DNA of 64,000 bases. Origin: an uncultured Oscillospiraceae bacterium. GTDB taxonomy: Bacteria > Bacillota > Clostridia > Oscillospirales > Oscillospiraceae. The position numbers were made by a program, and so were the translations under genes. The notes under the pieces are model-generated. The model was given only the letters and a program-made list of their open reading frames with translations. It was not told the origin of the DNA and ran no database searches. Numbering within the stretch: the stretch's first letter is position 1; each line of letters opens with the position of its first letter. The stretch is taken from assembly GCA_934646005.1 (NCBI GenBank), contig CAKUED010000003.1, positions 1 to 64,000 on the forward strand. The letters run 5' to 3'. Positions 17,160-24,924 of the stretch are shown here, piece by piece.

Positions 17160-17783
17160 TCATCGGGTGCGGCGCAGCCGGTACTGTGTCGGCGTGCAGC
17201 CCATGTATTTCACAAAATTCCTTCGGAAGGTCGATTGTGAAACATACCCGACCGCCAGGCGGATCGCGTCCAGCGAATTGCCCGGTTCTTCCGTTCGCAG
17301 CAGCTCTGCTGCGCGCATGGTTCGGATGCCGTTGACATAGTCAACATACTTCATTCCTTTTTTCTGCCTGAAAAGCGCGGAAACAAAGGAAGCCCCGCGC
17401 GCGAAGCGCTCCGCCACGAATGACAGCGAAAGCTCCGGCGCAAAAATGTGTTCATCTACAAACGCGAGGATCGCCGTTTCATCGTCCTCGCCGCGCGCGG
17501 CGCTTTTTGCCTGCGCGCACAGCTCGTCGGTCAAAAGCTCCAGATAAAAGCCGACCGTTTTCGCGTCCGGGAACAGAAGCCGGTGCGCCTGCTGCCCGCC
17601 GCTGAGCAGCTCTTTGACGCCGTCGGCATAAAAGCAGGCAAGCTCGGCAGCAGATGCATGGCTGTGCTGCTTCACGCGGCTGCGCAGCTCGGCTTTGGCG
17701 GCCGCCGCGTCCCCGGCGCGGATGGCGGCGGAAAGCGCGCCGCCCTTTCCGTTTGTTCCTGATTTCTGGTTTGATCTGCTCAT
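17160..17783 (-). CDS. Short AraC-family transcriptional regulator
   Basis: A 207-aa protein whose C-terminal 100 residues are an AraC/XylS double helix-turn-helix (LSLSFVAERFARGASFVSALF, MKYVDYVNGIRTMRAAELL, DAIRLAVGYVSQSTFRRNF, FVKYMGCTPTQYR). The N-terminal ~85 residues lack the large extracellular sensor and membrane helices of typical clostridial sugar-operon AraC proteins (about 750 aa) and lack an obvious cupin; they are mostly helical and Ala-rich. It may be a degraded form, or a short regulator responding to another input. It lies between the solute-binding and surface-protein genes. A palindromic operator sits directly before its ribosome site (AGAGGTAAGC). Confidence 0.8.
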   Translation of the reverse strand: MSRSNQKSGTNGKGGALSAAIRAGDAAAAKAELRSRVKQHSHASAAELACFYADGVKELLSGGQQAHRLLFPDAKTVGFYLELLTDELCAQAKSAARGEDDETAILAFVDEHIFAPELSLSFVAERFARGASFVSALFRQKKGMKYVDYVNGIRTMRAAELLRTEEPGNSLDAIRLAVGYVSQSTFRRNFVKYMGCTPTQYRLRRTR

Positions 17784-17793
17784 GCTTACCTCT

Positions 17794-17807
17794 CTTGTCC
17801 GAACAAG
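17794..17807. promoter_or_regulatory. Palindromic operator, site 1 (upstream of AraC gene)
   Basis: CTTGTCCGAACAAG is a perfect 14-bp dyad 10 bases before the AraC start codon. It matches the two other sites at 23287 and 24847 and the TTGTnCGnACAA pattern of AraR-type operators. No convincing promoter boxes were found just upstream, so it may act as a roadblock inside the operon. Confidence 0.65.
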
Positions 17808-17832
17808 TCAGCACAGCTTTCGCTTATCCGCT

Positions 17833-17857
17833 GCCGCGGTCCGTTTTGAACCGCGGC
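17833..17857. other. Inverted repeat between solute-binding and AraC genes
   Basis: GCCGCGGT and ACCGCGGC flank a 9-base loop. On the transcribed (minus) strand no T-run follows, so it is unlikely to be a full terminator. It could stabilise the 3' end of the solute-binding-protein message or act as a weak attenuator. Confidence 0.4.
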
Positions 17858-17871
17858 TTTTGATTTGTCTC

Positions 17872-19572
17872 TCAGCCCTGCGCCTTCAGCCGGTCGTAGA
17901 CCATCTGCCAGACATCGGTGAGCTGTAACATACCGATGCCGTTGAGACTGTTGACGTAGGTATTCCAGTCGGCATCAATATCCGCCATCCCCGTGATGAA
18001 TTTATCGCGCCATTCGAGCCAGTAGCTCGTGGTCTCCGAGTTCACCTCATCGCGGAAATACGCCTCGTCGTCGGTAAAGATCGTCGCCTTGGGGACGGAC
18101 GCGCTGATCCACTTGCTGTTTCGGATCTGCTCGTATTCCTCCAGATACCAGCTCCGGCTCTCCAGACACAGCTCCTCGGTGGTCTGGATGAACGGAAGCG
18201 AGATCTGCCCGATGCCGAGATAGAACGGATTCCATTCGCCGTTGGCGTCGGTGGCAAGCAGCTCGACCTCGCCGTTATCGTTATAACGATACGTCTCGCC
18301 CTCTTTGCCGTACACGCGCGCCCAGAGGATATTGGGGTCGGCGTACAGAACGTCCAGCCATTTTGCCGCCAGCTCCGGGTTTTCGCACTCGGAGGTGATG
18401 GCAGCGCCGGTGTTGCCGTAGGCGACCGTTCTGCGCACGAAATAGCCCTCATTGCCGTTCCATTCGGAGGCCAGCGGCAGACCCAGCGTATAGCACTCCG
18501 CCATGGGGTCAGCCTGCCCGCGCGAGGTCAGCGCGCCGTAGCTGACGGCAAAGCCGGAATAGTACACAAAGCAGCCCACGCGGTCATTGGCGATCTTTTC
18601 GCCCATATCGTCCGCGCTCATGTAGGAGATCTCGCTGTCGAGGATGCCGTCGCGGTAGAGCTGGTTCATGTATTTCAGGCACTCGCGCATATTTTCCGTC
18701 GTGTATTCGTTATACACAACGCCGTCCGCGTCCACGTCGAACGCGTCCCAGCCCTCGTACATTTCGAGGTTGAAGGCGTTGCCCAGCACCGACATCAGGA
18801 TCGAAATGCTGGAGCTCGTCAGAATGATCTCGTCGTCCACGCCGTTGTGGTTGAGGTCGCCCGCCTGCTGCATTTTATAGAGCAGGTTCGTAAAGCCTTC
18901 GAGCGTCGTCGGAACTTCCTCGCCCAGCTCCTCCAGCCACTCGGTGTTATACATAAAGGTGATGTGCCCCTCGGTGGGGTTGAGCGTATTCGGCAGCGCG
19001 TAGACCTTGCCGTTCGGGTTTTCGATCAGCGTGAGAAGATCAACATCGATGCTGTCAAAATACGTCTGCGTGTTGGTAAAGCAGGTGTCCCAATAGGGCT
19101 TGAGGTCAATAAACACGCCGTTGTCGCCCGCGTTCTGCGTGGCGCGCACGCCGTTGGACATGATAATGTCCGACAGATCGACGCCTGCGGAAAGCCGTGT
19201 GTTGATGATCTCGTCATAGCCCGCGATGGGCGAAATTTCCCACTCGATATGCACGTTCGTGTAGTCCTCCAGCAGCTGCCAGAACCACAGGTCGTTCGAC
19301 GGCGGATAATAGGTGCTGTTCACACCGTCATAGGTGCAGACCGTGAGCGTGGTCTTTTCGTCGCAGAGCCAGTGCTCGGAGAGGTCGCCCTCCAGCGAAG
19401 CGCCGCCGGAGATGAGCGCGGGATTGACCGAATCCTCCTCGCTGGTCTGCTTTTCGCCCGTCACACGGGACGAAACCGGGTCGTCCGCATTCTGCGTCCC
19501 GCTCCCGGCGCAGCCTGCCAGCAGCGAGCAGAGCATACACACCAGAAGCAAAAGCGCGATTCCCTTTTTCAT
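17872..19572 (-). CDS. ABC sugar-transport solute-binding lipoprotein (copy 2)
   Basis: A 566-aa extracellular solute-binding protein of the LplA/family 1 type. The lipobox is LLAGCAGS, after a 20-residue hydrophobic signal. It is closely similar along its whole length to the protein encoded just upstream (19619-21322); both share WLCxEKTTLTVxTYDGVNST, IAGYDEIxNTRLSAGVDLSD and QLTxVWQMVYDR. The segment DLNHNGVDDE looks like a Dx(N/D)xNGxxDxE calcium-binding loop, known in this protein class. The start is MKKGIALLLL, with GAGGAGGCAAC upstream. It works with the two permeases at 21353-23226; no ATPase is encoded nearby. Confidence 0.88.
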   Translation of the reverse strand: MKKGIALLLLVCMLCSLLAGCAGSGTQNADDPVSSRVTGEKQTSEEDSVNPALISGGASLEGDLSEHWLCDEKTTLTVCTYDGVNSTYYPPSNDLWFWQLLEDYTNVHIEWEISPIAGYDEIINTRLSAGVDLSDIIMSNGVRATQNAGDNGVFIDLKPYWDTCFTNTQTYFDSIDVDLLTLIENPNGKVYALPNTLNPTEGHITFMYNTEWLEELGEEVPTTLEGFTNLLYKMQQAGDLNHNGVDDEIILTSSSISILMSVLGNAFNLEMYEGWDAFDVDADGVVYNEYTTENMRECLKYMNQLYRDGILDSEISYMSADDMGEKIANDRVGCFVYYSGFAVSYGALTSRGQADPMAECYTLGLPLASEWNGNEGYFVRRTVAYGNTGAAITSECENPELAAKWLDVLYADPNILWARVYGKEGETYRYNDNGEVELLATDANGEWNPFYLGIGQISLPFIQTTEELCLESRSWYLEEYEQIRNSKWISASVPKATIFTDDEAYFRDEVNSETTSYWLEWRDKFITGMADIDADWNTYVNSLNGIGMLQLTDVWQMVYDRLKAQG

Positions 19573-19618
19573 TTGTTGCCTCCTCATTGTGAAGTTTTGT
19601 CTATATTTTCACGCGGTC

Positions 19619-21322
19619 TCAGCCTCCGCGCGTGCGGTCATAAACCATCTGCCAGACCTCAGTGAGCTGCAGCATGCCTACGCCGTTGATGCTCCCAAGG
19701 TAGGTATCCCAGTCCGTGTCCAGACTCGCCATGCCGGTCACAAAGCGGTCGCGCCACTCGTACCAGTAACTCGTGACCTCCGAATTGACCTCGTCGCGCA
19801 AAAGCGCCTCGTCGTCGGTGAACACATTGGTCTTGGGCACGGACGCGTCCGTCCATTTTGCGCTGCGCAGCGCCGCGTACTCCTCCAGATACCAGCTGTA
19901 CGGCAGCTTGTCGCTGAGCAGCTCCTCCGTGGTCTGGATAAACGGCAGGGCGATCTGCCCGATGCCGAGATACCGTGCGTCCCAGCTCCCAAGCTCGCCG
20001 CAAAGCAGCTCCAGCGCGCCGCTCTCGGCGTTAAACTGGAAGGTCTCGCCCTCCTTGCCGTAGCACCGTATCCAGAGGATATTGGGGTCGGCATACAGCA
20101 CATCCAGCCATTTGGCGGCAAGCTCAGGATTCTCGCAGCTCGCGGTGATCGCCGCGCCGGTGTTGGCGTAGGCGAGCGTGCGCCGCACAAAATAGCCCTC
20201 GTTGCCGTTCCACTCCGACGCGAGCGGAAGCCCCAGCGTATAGCACTCGCGCAGCGGGTCATCCTGTCCGGCAGAGGTCAGCGCGCCGTAGCCCACCGCA
20301 AAGCCGGAGTAATACACAAAGCAGCCGACGCGGTCATTGGCGATTTTCTCGGCAAGCTGATCGGCGCTCATATAGCTGATCTCCGAGTCGAGAATGCCGT
20401 CCGTATAAAGCTGATTCAGATACCGCAGGCACTCGCGCATATTTTCCGTCGTGTATTCGCTGTAGACCGTCCCCTGCGCGTCGGCACTGAACGCGTCCCA
20501 GCCCTCATACATCTCCAGATTGAACGCGTTGCCCAGCACCGACAGCAGGATCGACAGACTGGAGCTGGTCAGTACGAGTTCGTCATCCACGCCGTTGTGG
20601 TTGAGGTCGCCCGCCTGCTGCATTTTATAAAGCAGGTCGGTAAACTCATCCAGTGTCTGCGGGACGGATGCGCCGAGCTCTTCGAGCCACTGCGTGTTGT
20701 AGAGGAACGTGATATGCCCCTCTCTGGGGTTGAGCGTATTCGGCAGCGCGTAAATTCTTCCGTCGGCATTGCGGATATACGACTGAAAATCGACGTCGAG
20801 GGTGTCAAAATACGCGTTTGTATTGGGAAAGCAGGTGTCCCAGTAGGGCGCGAGGTCGATGAATACGCCGTTGTCGCCGGCATTTTTCGTCGCCCGCGCG
20901 CCGTTGGACATGATAATATCCGACAGATCGACACCCGCGGAAAGCCGCGTGTTGACGATCTCGTCATAGCCCGCGATGGGCGAAACGTCCCACTCGATGT
21001 GGACGTTCGTGTAGTCCTCCAGCGCCTGCCAGAACCACTTGTCGTTGGACGGCGCGGGATAGGTGCTGTTCACGCCGTCATAGGTGCTGACGGTCAGCGT
21101 TGTTTTCTCCTCGCAGAGCCAGTGCGGAGACAGGTCGTATTTCTTTCCGCCCATCGCCGCCGCAAGCGTCGGGTCTGCCATATCCGTCCGCGCCTCCTGC
21201 TTGCGCTCCGTCGCCTGCACCGCCTGCGCCTGCCCGTCCGCGCTCTGCGCGGGCTTTGCACAGCCCGCAAGCATCGACAGTGCCAGCGCCAGCACAAGAA
21301 CGATTGCCGCTGCCTGTTTCAT
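19619..21322 (-). CDS. ABC sugar-transport solute-binding lipoprotein (copy 1)
   Basis: A 567-aa lipoprotein with lipobox LSMLAGCAK and mature sequence beginning after an Ala/Gln-rich linker. Near-duplicate of the next gene; the calcium-type loop DLNHNGVDDE and most of the mature sequence are conserved, while the N-terminal linker and the region around residues 430-470 differ (FQFNAESGALELLCGELGSW versus YRYNDNGEVELLATDANGEW). It is the first binding-protein gene after the permeases (30-bp gap). GGAAGGAGAGTGCGG precedes the start. It probably delivers an oligosaccharide to the same permease pair with a different or broadened specificity. Confidence 0.88.
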   Translation of the reverse strand: MKQAAAIVLVLALALSMLAGCAKPAQSADGQAQAVQATERKQEARTDMADPTLAAAMGGKKYDLSPHWLCEEKTTLTVSTYDGVNSTYPAPSNDKWFWQALEDYTNVHIEWDVSPIAGYDEIVNTRLSAGVDLSDIIMSNGARATKNAGDNGVFIDLAPYWDTCFPNTNAYFDTLDVDFQSYIRNADGRIYALPNTLNPREGHITFLYNTQWLEELGASVPQTLDEFTDLLYKMQQAGDLNHNGVDDELVLTSSSLSILLSVLGNAFNLEMYEGWDAFSADAQGTVYSEYTTENMRECLRYLNQLYTDGILDSEISYMSADQLAEKIANDRVGCFVYYSGFAVGYGALTSAGQDDPLRECYTLGLPLASEWNGNEGYFVRRTLAYANTGAAITASCENPELAAKWLDVLYADPNILWIRCYGKEGETFQFNAESGALELLCGELGSWDARYLGIGQIALPFIQTTEELLSDKLPYSWYLEEYAALRSAKWTDASVPKTNVFTDDEALLRDEVNSEVTSYWYEWRDRFVTGMASLDTDWDTYLGSINGVGMLQLTEVWQMVYDRTRGG

Positions 21323-21352
21323 ACCGCACTCTCCTTCCGTCGTCCCGTGGTT

Positions 21353-22249
21353 TTACGCCTTCACCGCGCCGATTATCAGTCCCTTTTCCAGATTCCCGCT
21401 GATGAGAGGATAGATCAGCATCATCGGGAGCACGGACACCACGATCACGGCGTACTTGAGCTGCAATGCCGACAGCAGCGCCGAGGCGTTGATGCTCATG
21501 GAGGTCAACGACCCGCCGACGCTCTCCAGCGAGTTCTGGATGACCACGCTCTTGATATACAGCGCCAGCGGCTGAAGCTCCTTTTTGCTCAGGTAGATCA
21601 TGGCGCTGAAGTAGCTGTTCCAGTAGCCGACGGCATAATACAGCGTCAGCACACCTATGATCGGCTTTGACAGCGGCAGCACGAGCTGACCGAAAATGCG
21701 GAACTCCGACGCGCCGTCGATACGCGCGCTCTCGATGACCTCCTCGGGCAGGGACTCAAAATACGTCCGCGCCACGATGATGTACCACGCGCTGGTAAGC
21801 CCCGGCAGGACGATCGCCCAGCGGGTATTGTAGAGATTCAGAAACTTCGCCGTGACCATATACGACGCGATCAGACCGCCGCTGAAGAACATCGTAACGA
21901 TAATGAAGCGCATGAACGCCCCGCGCAGACGAAACTCCTTGCGCGAAAGCGGATACGCCGCAAGGCACGTCGTAATTACGCCCAGCACCGTACCGACCAC
22001 CGTATACCAGAGGGTGTTATAGTAATACGTCCAGATCGAGGAATCGGACAGGACCTTTTTGATCGCCGTCAGGTCAAAGCCCTTCGGCAGCAGATAGACC
22101 TGCCCGCGCGCCGCGGCGATGGGGTCGCTGATGGACATGCTGAAGATGTAGATCAGCGGATACAGCGTGATCGCCACCACGATGAGCACAAACAGAGCCA
22201 GCACAAGATCAAATACGCGGTCGCCCGCTGTTTTTTTGTATTTCAGCAT
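21353..22249 (-). CDS. ABC sugar transporter permease, LplC/YtcP type
   Basis: A 298-aa integral membrane protein with six predicted helices. The first is VLALFVLIVVAITLYPLIYIF. The cytoplasmic EAA loop, which binds the ATPase, is seen as EVIESARIDGASEFRIFGQL followed by LPLSKPIIG. The C-terminal GNLEKGLIIGAVKA is typical of LplC/YtcP permeases for complex sugars. It starts 14 bp after its partner permease gene. It forms the channel with that partner and needs an ATPase encoded elsewhere, probably a shared MsmX-like protein. Confidence 0.9.
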   Translation of the reverse strand: MLKYKKTAGDRVFDLVLALFVLIVVAITLYPLIYIFSMSISDPIAAARGQVYLLPKGFDLTAIKKVLSDSSIWTYYYNTLWYTVVGTVLGVITTCLAAYPLSRKEFRLRGAFMRFIIVTMFFSGGLIASYMVTAKFLNLYNTRWAIVLPGLTSAWYIIVARTYFESLPEEVIESARIDGASEFRIFGQLVLPLSKPIIGVLTLYYAVGYWNSYFSAMIYLSKKELQPLALYIKSVVIQNSLESVGGSLTSMSINASALLSALQLKYAVIVVSVLPMMLIYPLISGNLEKGLIIGAVKA

Positions 22250-22263
22250 CTTTGCACCTCAAA

Positions 22264-23226
22264 TCAGAACAGCGAGGTCTCGGAGACCTTCTTCGAGCCC
22301 CAGTTTGCCAGCAGGAGCAGCACCAGGTTCACCACCGACGTAAACAGATCGATCGCGGCGGAATAGCTCATCCGCCCGTCGCCGAACGCCGCGCGGTAGG
22401 CATACGTCCCGAACACGTCCGCCGTTTCGTACGTCGTGGCGGTGTACATCAGCAGAATTTTGCCCGTGCCGCTCGCCATCATGCTGCCAAAGCGGAGGAT
22501 CAGGCAGATGAGGATCGTCGGCAGGATGCACGGCAGCGTAATGGTGAAAATATTCTTAAACCGCGTGCTGCCGTCCAGCGCGGCAGCCTCATAGAGCGTC
22601 GGGTCGATGCTGGCGATCGCCGCCGTGTAGATCACCGCGCCGTAGCCGCAGTTCTGCCAGATGCCCGAGCCGATGTAGAGCGCCCGAAACCACTTGGGGT
22701 TGCCGAGGATCATCTTGCGGTCGCCGCCGAGCGCCTCGATCACGTTATTGACGATGCCGTCGTCAAGCGAAAAGAAGTTATTCATGATGGCAACGATGAC
22801 GACGATCGAAATAAACCACGGCAGCAGGCTCACGTTTGCCGTAAACTTCCGCAGGCGCTTGGCGCGGATCTCGTTGAGCAGCAGCGCAAAGATCACGCTG
22901 AACGGAAACGCGATCACCAGCTCCTCCAGATTCAGCAGGAGCGTATTGCGCAGCAGCCGCGGGAACATACTGCTCTTTAAGAGCTGCTTGAACCACTTGA
23001 GCCCGACCCACTGCGTGTTCCCGCTCAAAAAGGGCGTGCCGACCTTATAGTCCTGAAATGCCATGCTGATGCCGAACATCGGCCAGTAGCAAAACAGGAG
23101 AAAATACACCGTCGGGATGAGCAGCATCAGCAGGAACGGCCAGTTTTTCCGCAGAAGCGTCTTCCATGATTTCTGTCCGGGTCTTTTCAGCGTTTCCGCC
23201 CCCGGTTTATGTTTCGTATCGTGCAA
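22264..23226 (-). CDS. ABC sugar transporter permease, LplB/YteP type (TTG start)
   Basis: A 320-aa permease, first gene of the transport operon. Helices include FLLMLLIPTVYFLLFCYWPMF and others up to FTSVVNLVLLLLANWGSKKV. The EAA loop is TLYEAAALDGSTRFKNIFTITLP. The only start giving a full-length frame with a ribosome site is TTG at 23226, placed after GAAGGAGTTTACC; no ATG lies in frame nearby. A promoter with -35 TTGACA and -10 TATACT, overlapped by a palindromic operator, is 75-100 bp upstream, so expression is probably repressible. Confidence 0.9.
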   Translation of the reverse strand: MHDTKHKPGAETLKRPGQKSWKTLLRKNWPFLLMLLIPTVYFLLFCYWPMFGISMAFQDYKVGTPFLSGNTQWVGLKWFKQLLKSSMFPRLLRNTLLLNLEELVIAFPFSVIFALLLNEIRAKRLRKFTANVSLLPWFISIVVIVAIMNNFFSLDDGIVNNVIEALGGDRKMILGNPKWFRALYIGSGIWQNCGYGAVIYTAAIASIDPTLYEAAALDGSTRFKNIFTITLPCILPTILICLILRFGSMMASGTGKILLMYTATTYETADVFGTYAYRAAFGDGRMSYSAAIDLFTSVVNLVLLLLANWGSKKVSETSLF

Positions 23227-23286
23227 GGTAAACTCCTTCTTCCTTCCAGTATCGTCCGCTCATGCCGCGTATCGACGGCGTTTTCA

Positions 23287-23302
23287 ACTTGTCCGAATAA
23301 GT
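23287..23302. promoter_or_regulatory. Palindromic operator, site 2 (ABC operon)
   Basis: ACTTGTCCGAATAAGT is a 16-bp near-perfect dyad (one mismatched pair). It overlaps the end of the -10 box and the expected transcription start of the minus-strand ABC promoter, the ideal place for a repressor. It is the same motif as sites 1 and 3. Confidence 0.75.
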
Positions 23303-23329
23303 ATAGCATAACGGAATATCCCTTGTCAA
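23300..23329 (-). promoter_or_regulatory. Sigma-A-type promoter of the ABC/catabolic operon
   Basis: On the minus strand: TTGACA (23329-23324), an 18-bp spacer, then TATACT (23305-23300). Both boxes are near consensus. It reads into the LplB-type permease and possibly the whole run down to position 1. The operator at 23287-23302 overlaps it. Confidence 0.8.
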
Positions 23330-23392
23330 CGAACTCCACAAACACGCTTTCCGTTTTCACGCCATTTTTATTCAAACCATCAAAATTCCGCC

Positions 23393-24583
23393 TTACGGCA
23401 TGACATGGACCACTCTCGGCAGCGTCTGCGGCTGACCGTAATGCGGCTGCGGCGCTTCGATGTCGTCACGGACGCGGTCGCGGTCCTCTTTCTTAGAGAA
23501 ATCGGGAATATCGAGCTGGACGCTGTTGTTGAGCGCGCTTCTCCAGCCCAGAATGCCGACTGCGGAAAGCGCCGTCGCGCGGTAGACGTTCATAAACGGC
23601 TGCCGGTGATTCAGCAGGTCCTGCACAAAGTTCCAGGTGACAAAGAAATCGCTGCCGCCGTGACCCGCGCCCTGCGCCTTTTCGTCCAGCTCCGTCTCCT
23701 TCGGGGTGTACACATTTTCCGTATGATAGCCGCTGTTTGCATCCAGCGCCCAGGGGTTGATGGACAGGCGCACCTTCGGGTCGCCGCCGCGCACGCTCTC
23801 AATGTTGCCGTTTTCGCAGCTCAGACGATACCAGTTGCCCATCGATCCGAACATATTGTCGCCGCCGGCGCGGAAGATCACGCCCTCGTCCATTTCGACC
23901 AGCAGAATGCCGCCGCGGTCGCAGGACGCACCGGCGGGCGTTCCCTTGCGCTTGGACATCGCCATATTCGCCGTGACCTTGCCGATGACCTTGCGGGGCA
24001 TCAGCCCGGTCGCCGTCATCAGCGGTGCAAGCGAATGCGTGCAGTAATAGGTGTTCGGCAGACCGTTTCTCCAGTGGGTCGGCTCGGGCATGATGGCGTT
24101 GTGCTCCTCCTCGCTCATCGGGTGCACATATTCGCCCTCGGCAAACAGCACATCGCCCACAACGCCGCTGCGGTAGAGCTCCGTGATCTCGCGGCAGGCG
24201 CGGAAGAACGGATAATTTTCCGCCAGCGCGTAGGTCATCCCCGTCTCCTCGACGCATTCGACCAGCTCCACGCACTCCTTGAGCGTGTACGCCGCCGTCG
24301 TCTCGCTGAGCACATTGATCCCGGCGCGCATCGCGCGGATGGCATACGGCGCGTGCTCGTTAAAATAGTTGCCCAGCACCACCGCGTCGAGCTTCATCGT
24401 GAGCAGCTCGTCAAAATCCTTGCATACCGTCACATTCTCCGGGCAGAACGGCAGCGCGTCCTTGATCTTCGATTCGTCCTTGTCGCAAATGGCAACGACC
24501 TCCGCCTCGTCGATCTTCTGAAGCGCCTTGATAAACGCCAGACCACGCCATGTTCCAAATACGCCGAAACGCAGCTTTTCCAT
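23393..24583 (-). CDS. Gfo/Idh/MocA family NAD(P)-dependent oxidoreductase
   Basis: A 396-aa oxidoreductase. The Rossmann motif is FGVFGTWRGLAF (residues 6-17), followed by LDAVVLGNYFNEHAPYAIRA, NVLSETTAAYTLKECVE, TYALAENYPFFRA and the C-terminal substrate domain. It is paralogous to the second half of the fusion at 10219-12057. The start has AAAAGGAGAAAAAGTTC upstream; in-frame upstream codons lack a ribosome site. It diverges from the sugar-isomerase gene and is transcribed toward the ABC operon. It probably oxidises a sugar, inositol-like polyol or glycoside; members of some subfamilies form 3-keto sugars. Substrate unknown. Confidence 0.85.
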   Translation of the reverse strand: MEKLRFGVFGTWRGLAFIKALQKIDEAEVVAICDKDESKIKDALPFCPENVTVCKDFDELLTMKLDAVVLGNYFNEHAPYAIRAMRAGINVLSETTAAYTLKECVELVECVEETGMTYALAENYPFFRACREITELYRSGVVGDVLFAEGEYVHPMSEEEHNAIMPEPTHWRNGLPNTYYCTHSLAPLMTATGLMPRKVIGKVTANMAMSKRKGTPAGASCDRGGILLVEMDEGVIFRAGGDNMFGSMGNWYRLSCENGNIESVRGGDPKVRLSINPWALDANSGYHTENVYTPKETELDEKAQGAGHGGSDFFVTWNFVQDLLNHRQPFMNVYRATALSAVGILGWRSALNNSVQLDIPDFSKKEDRDRVRDDIEAPQPHYGQPQTLPRVVHVMP

Positions 24584-24810
24584 GAACTTTTTCTCCTTTT
24601 GCTTCGCTCCCGCGGTCGGAACTGTCGGCAAAATGCACAGCTTTGTCCGACCTTCTGCGGGTAAATTTGGGTTAAAACCAACTTCACAATATCAGCATCA
24701 AAATGCCTTTGCAAGCGCCATTATTTCGCCGTGCCATTTTTACGCGGTCATGCAGCGCGCATTTTGCGGCAAAAAATTTCAAAAATACGGCGTTTTTTCA
24801 TTTTTGGCAG

Positions 24811-24839
24811 TTGACGAACGCGTTTTGGGCGTGTATGCT
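24811..24839 (+). promoter_or_regulatory. Promoter of the isomerase operon
   Basis: TTGACG, a 17-bp spacer, then TATGCT. The operator palindrome begins 8 bp after the -10 box, over the expected start site. It reads into the isomerase, the lipoprotein and the Ldh-type dehydrogenase. Confidence 0.7.
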
Positions 24840-24846
24840 GAAAGCA

Positions 24847-24866
24847 CAACTTATTCGGATAAGTTG
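24847..24866. promoter_or_regulatory. Palindromic operator, site 3 (isomerase operon)
   Basis: CAACTTATTCGGATAAGTTG is a 20-bp near-perfect dyad (only one symmetric pair mismatched), the longest of the three sites. It sits between the -10 box and the isomerase ribosome site. This placement suggests repression by the AraR-like protein encoded 4 kb downstream. Confidence 0.75.
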
Positions 24867-24924
24867 CTCGCTTCCACTATCACCCTCTGCGCAGCGCGCA
24901 GAGCGGACAACACGGAGGGATCTT

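Larger units (their letters stand above)
24584..24924. other. Divergent intergenic region between oxidoreductase and isomerase genes
   Basis: 341 bp without a supported gene. It holds the plus-strand promoter and operator site 3 near the right end. The left half is AT-richer. It includes CTTTGTCCGACCTT at 24641, a possible half-site of the same operator. A minus-strand promoter for the oxidoreductase must lie here but I could not place clear boxes. Confidence 0.6.

Noticed and set aside
17833..17857. Inverted repeat as terminator of the solute-binding-protein gene
   Set aside because: No T-run follows it on the transcribed strand, so it is listed only as an inverted repeat.
19334..21670. Long plus-strand open frame opposite the two solute-binding-protein genes
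   Set aside because: Composition is typical of antisense GC-rich DNA. It spans two real genes and their intergenic region and has no recognisable domain.
24641..24654. CTTTGTCCGACCTT as a fourth operator
   Set aside because: Only one half matches the palindrome; the other arm does not pair.
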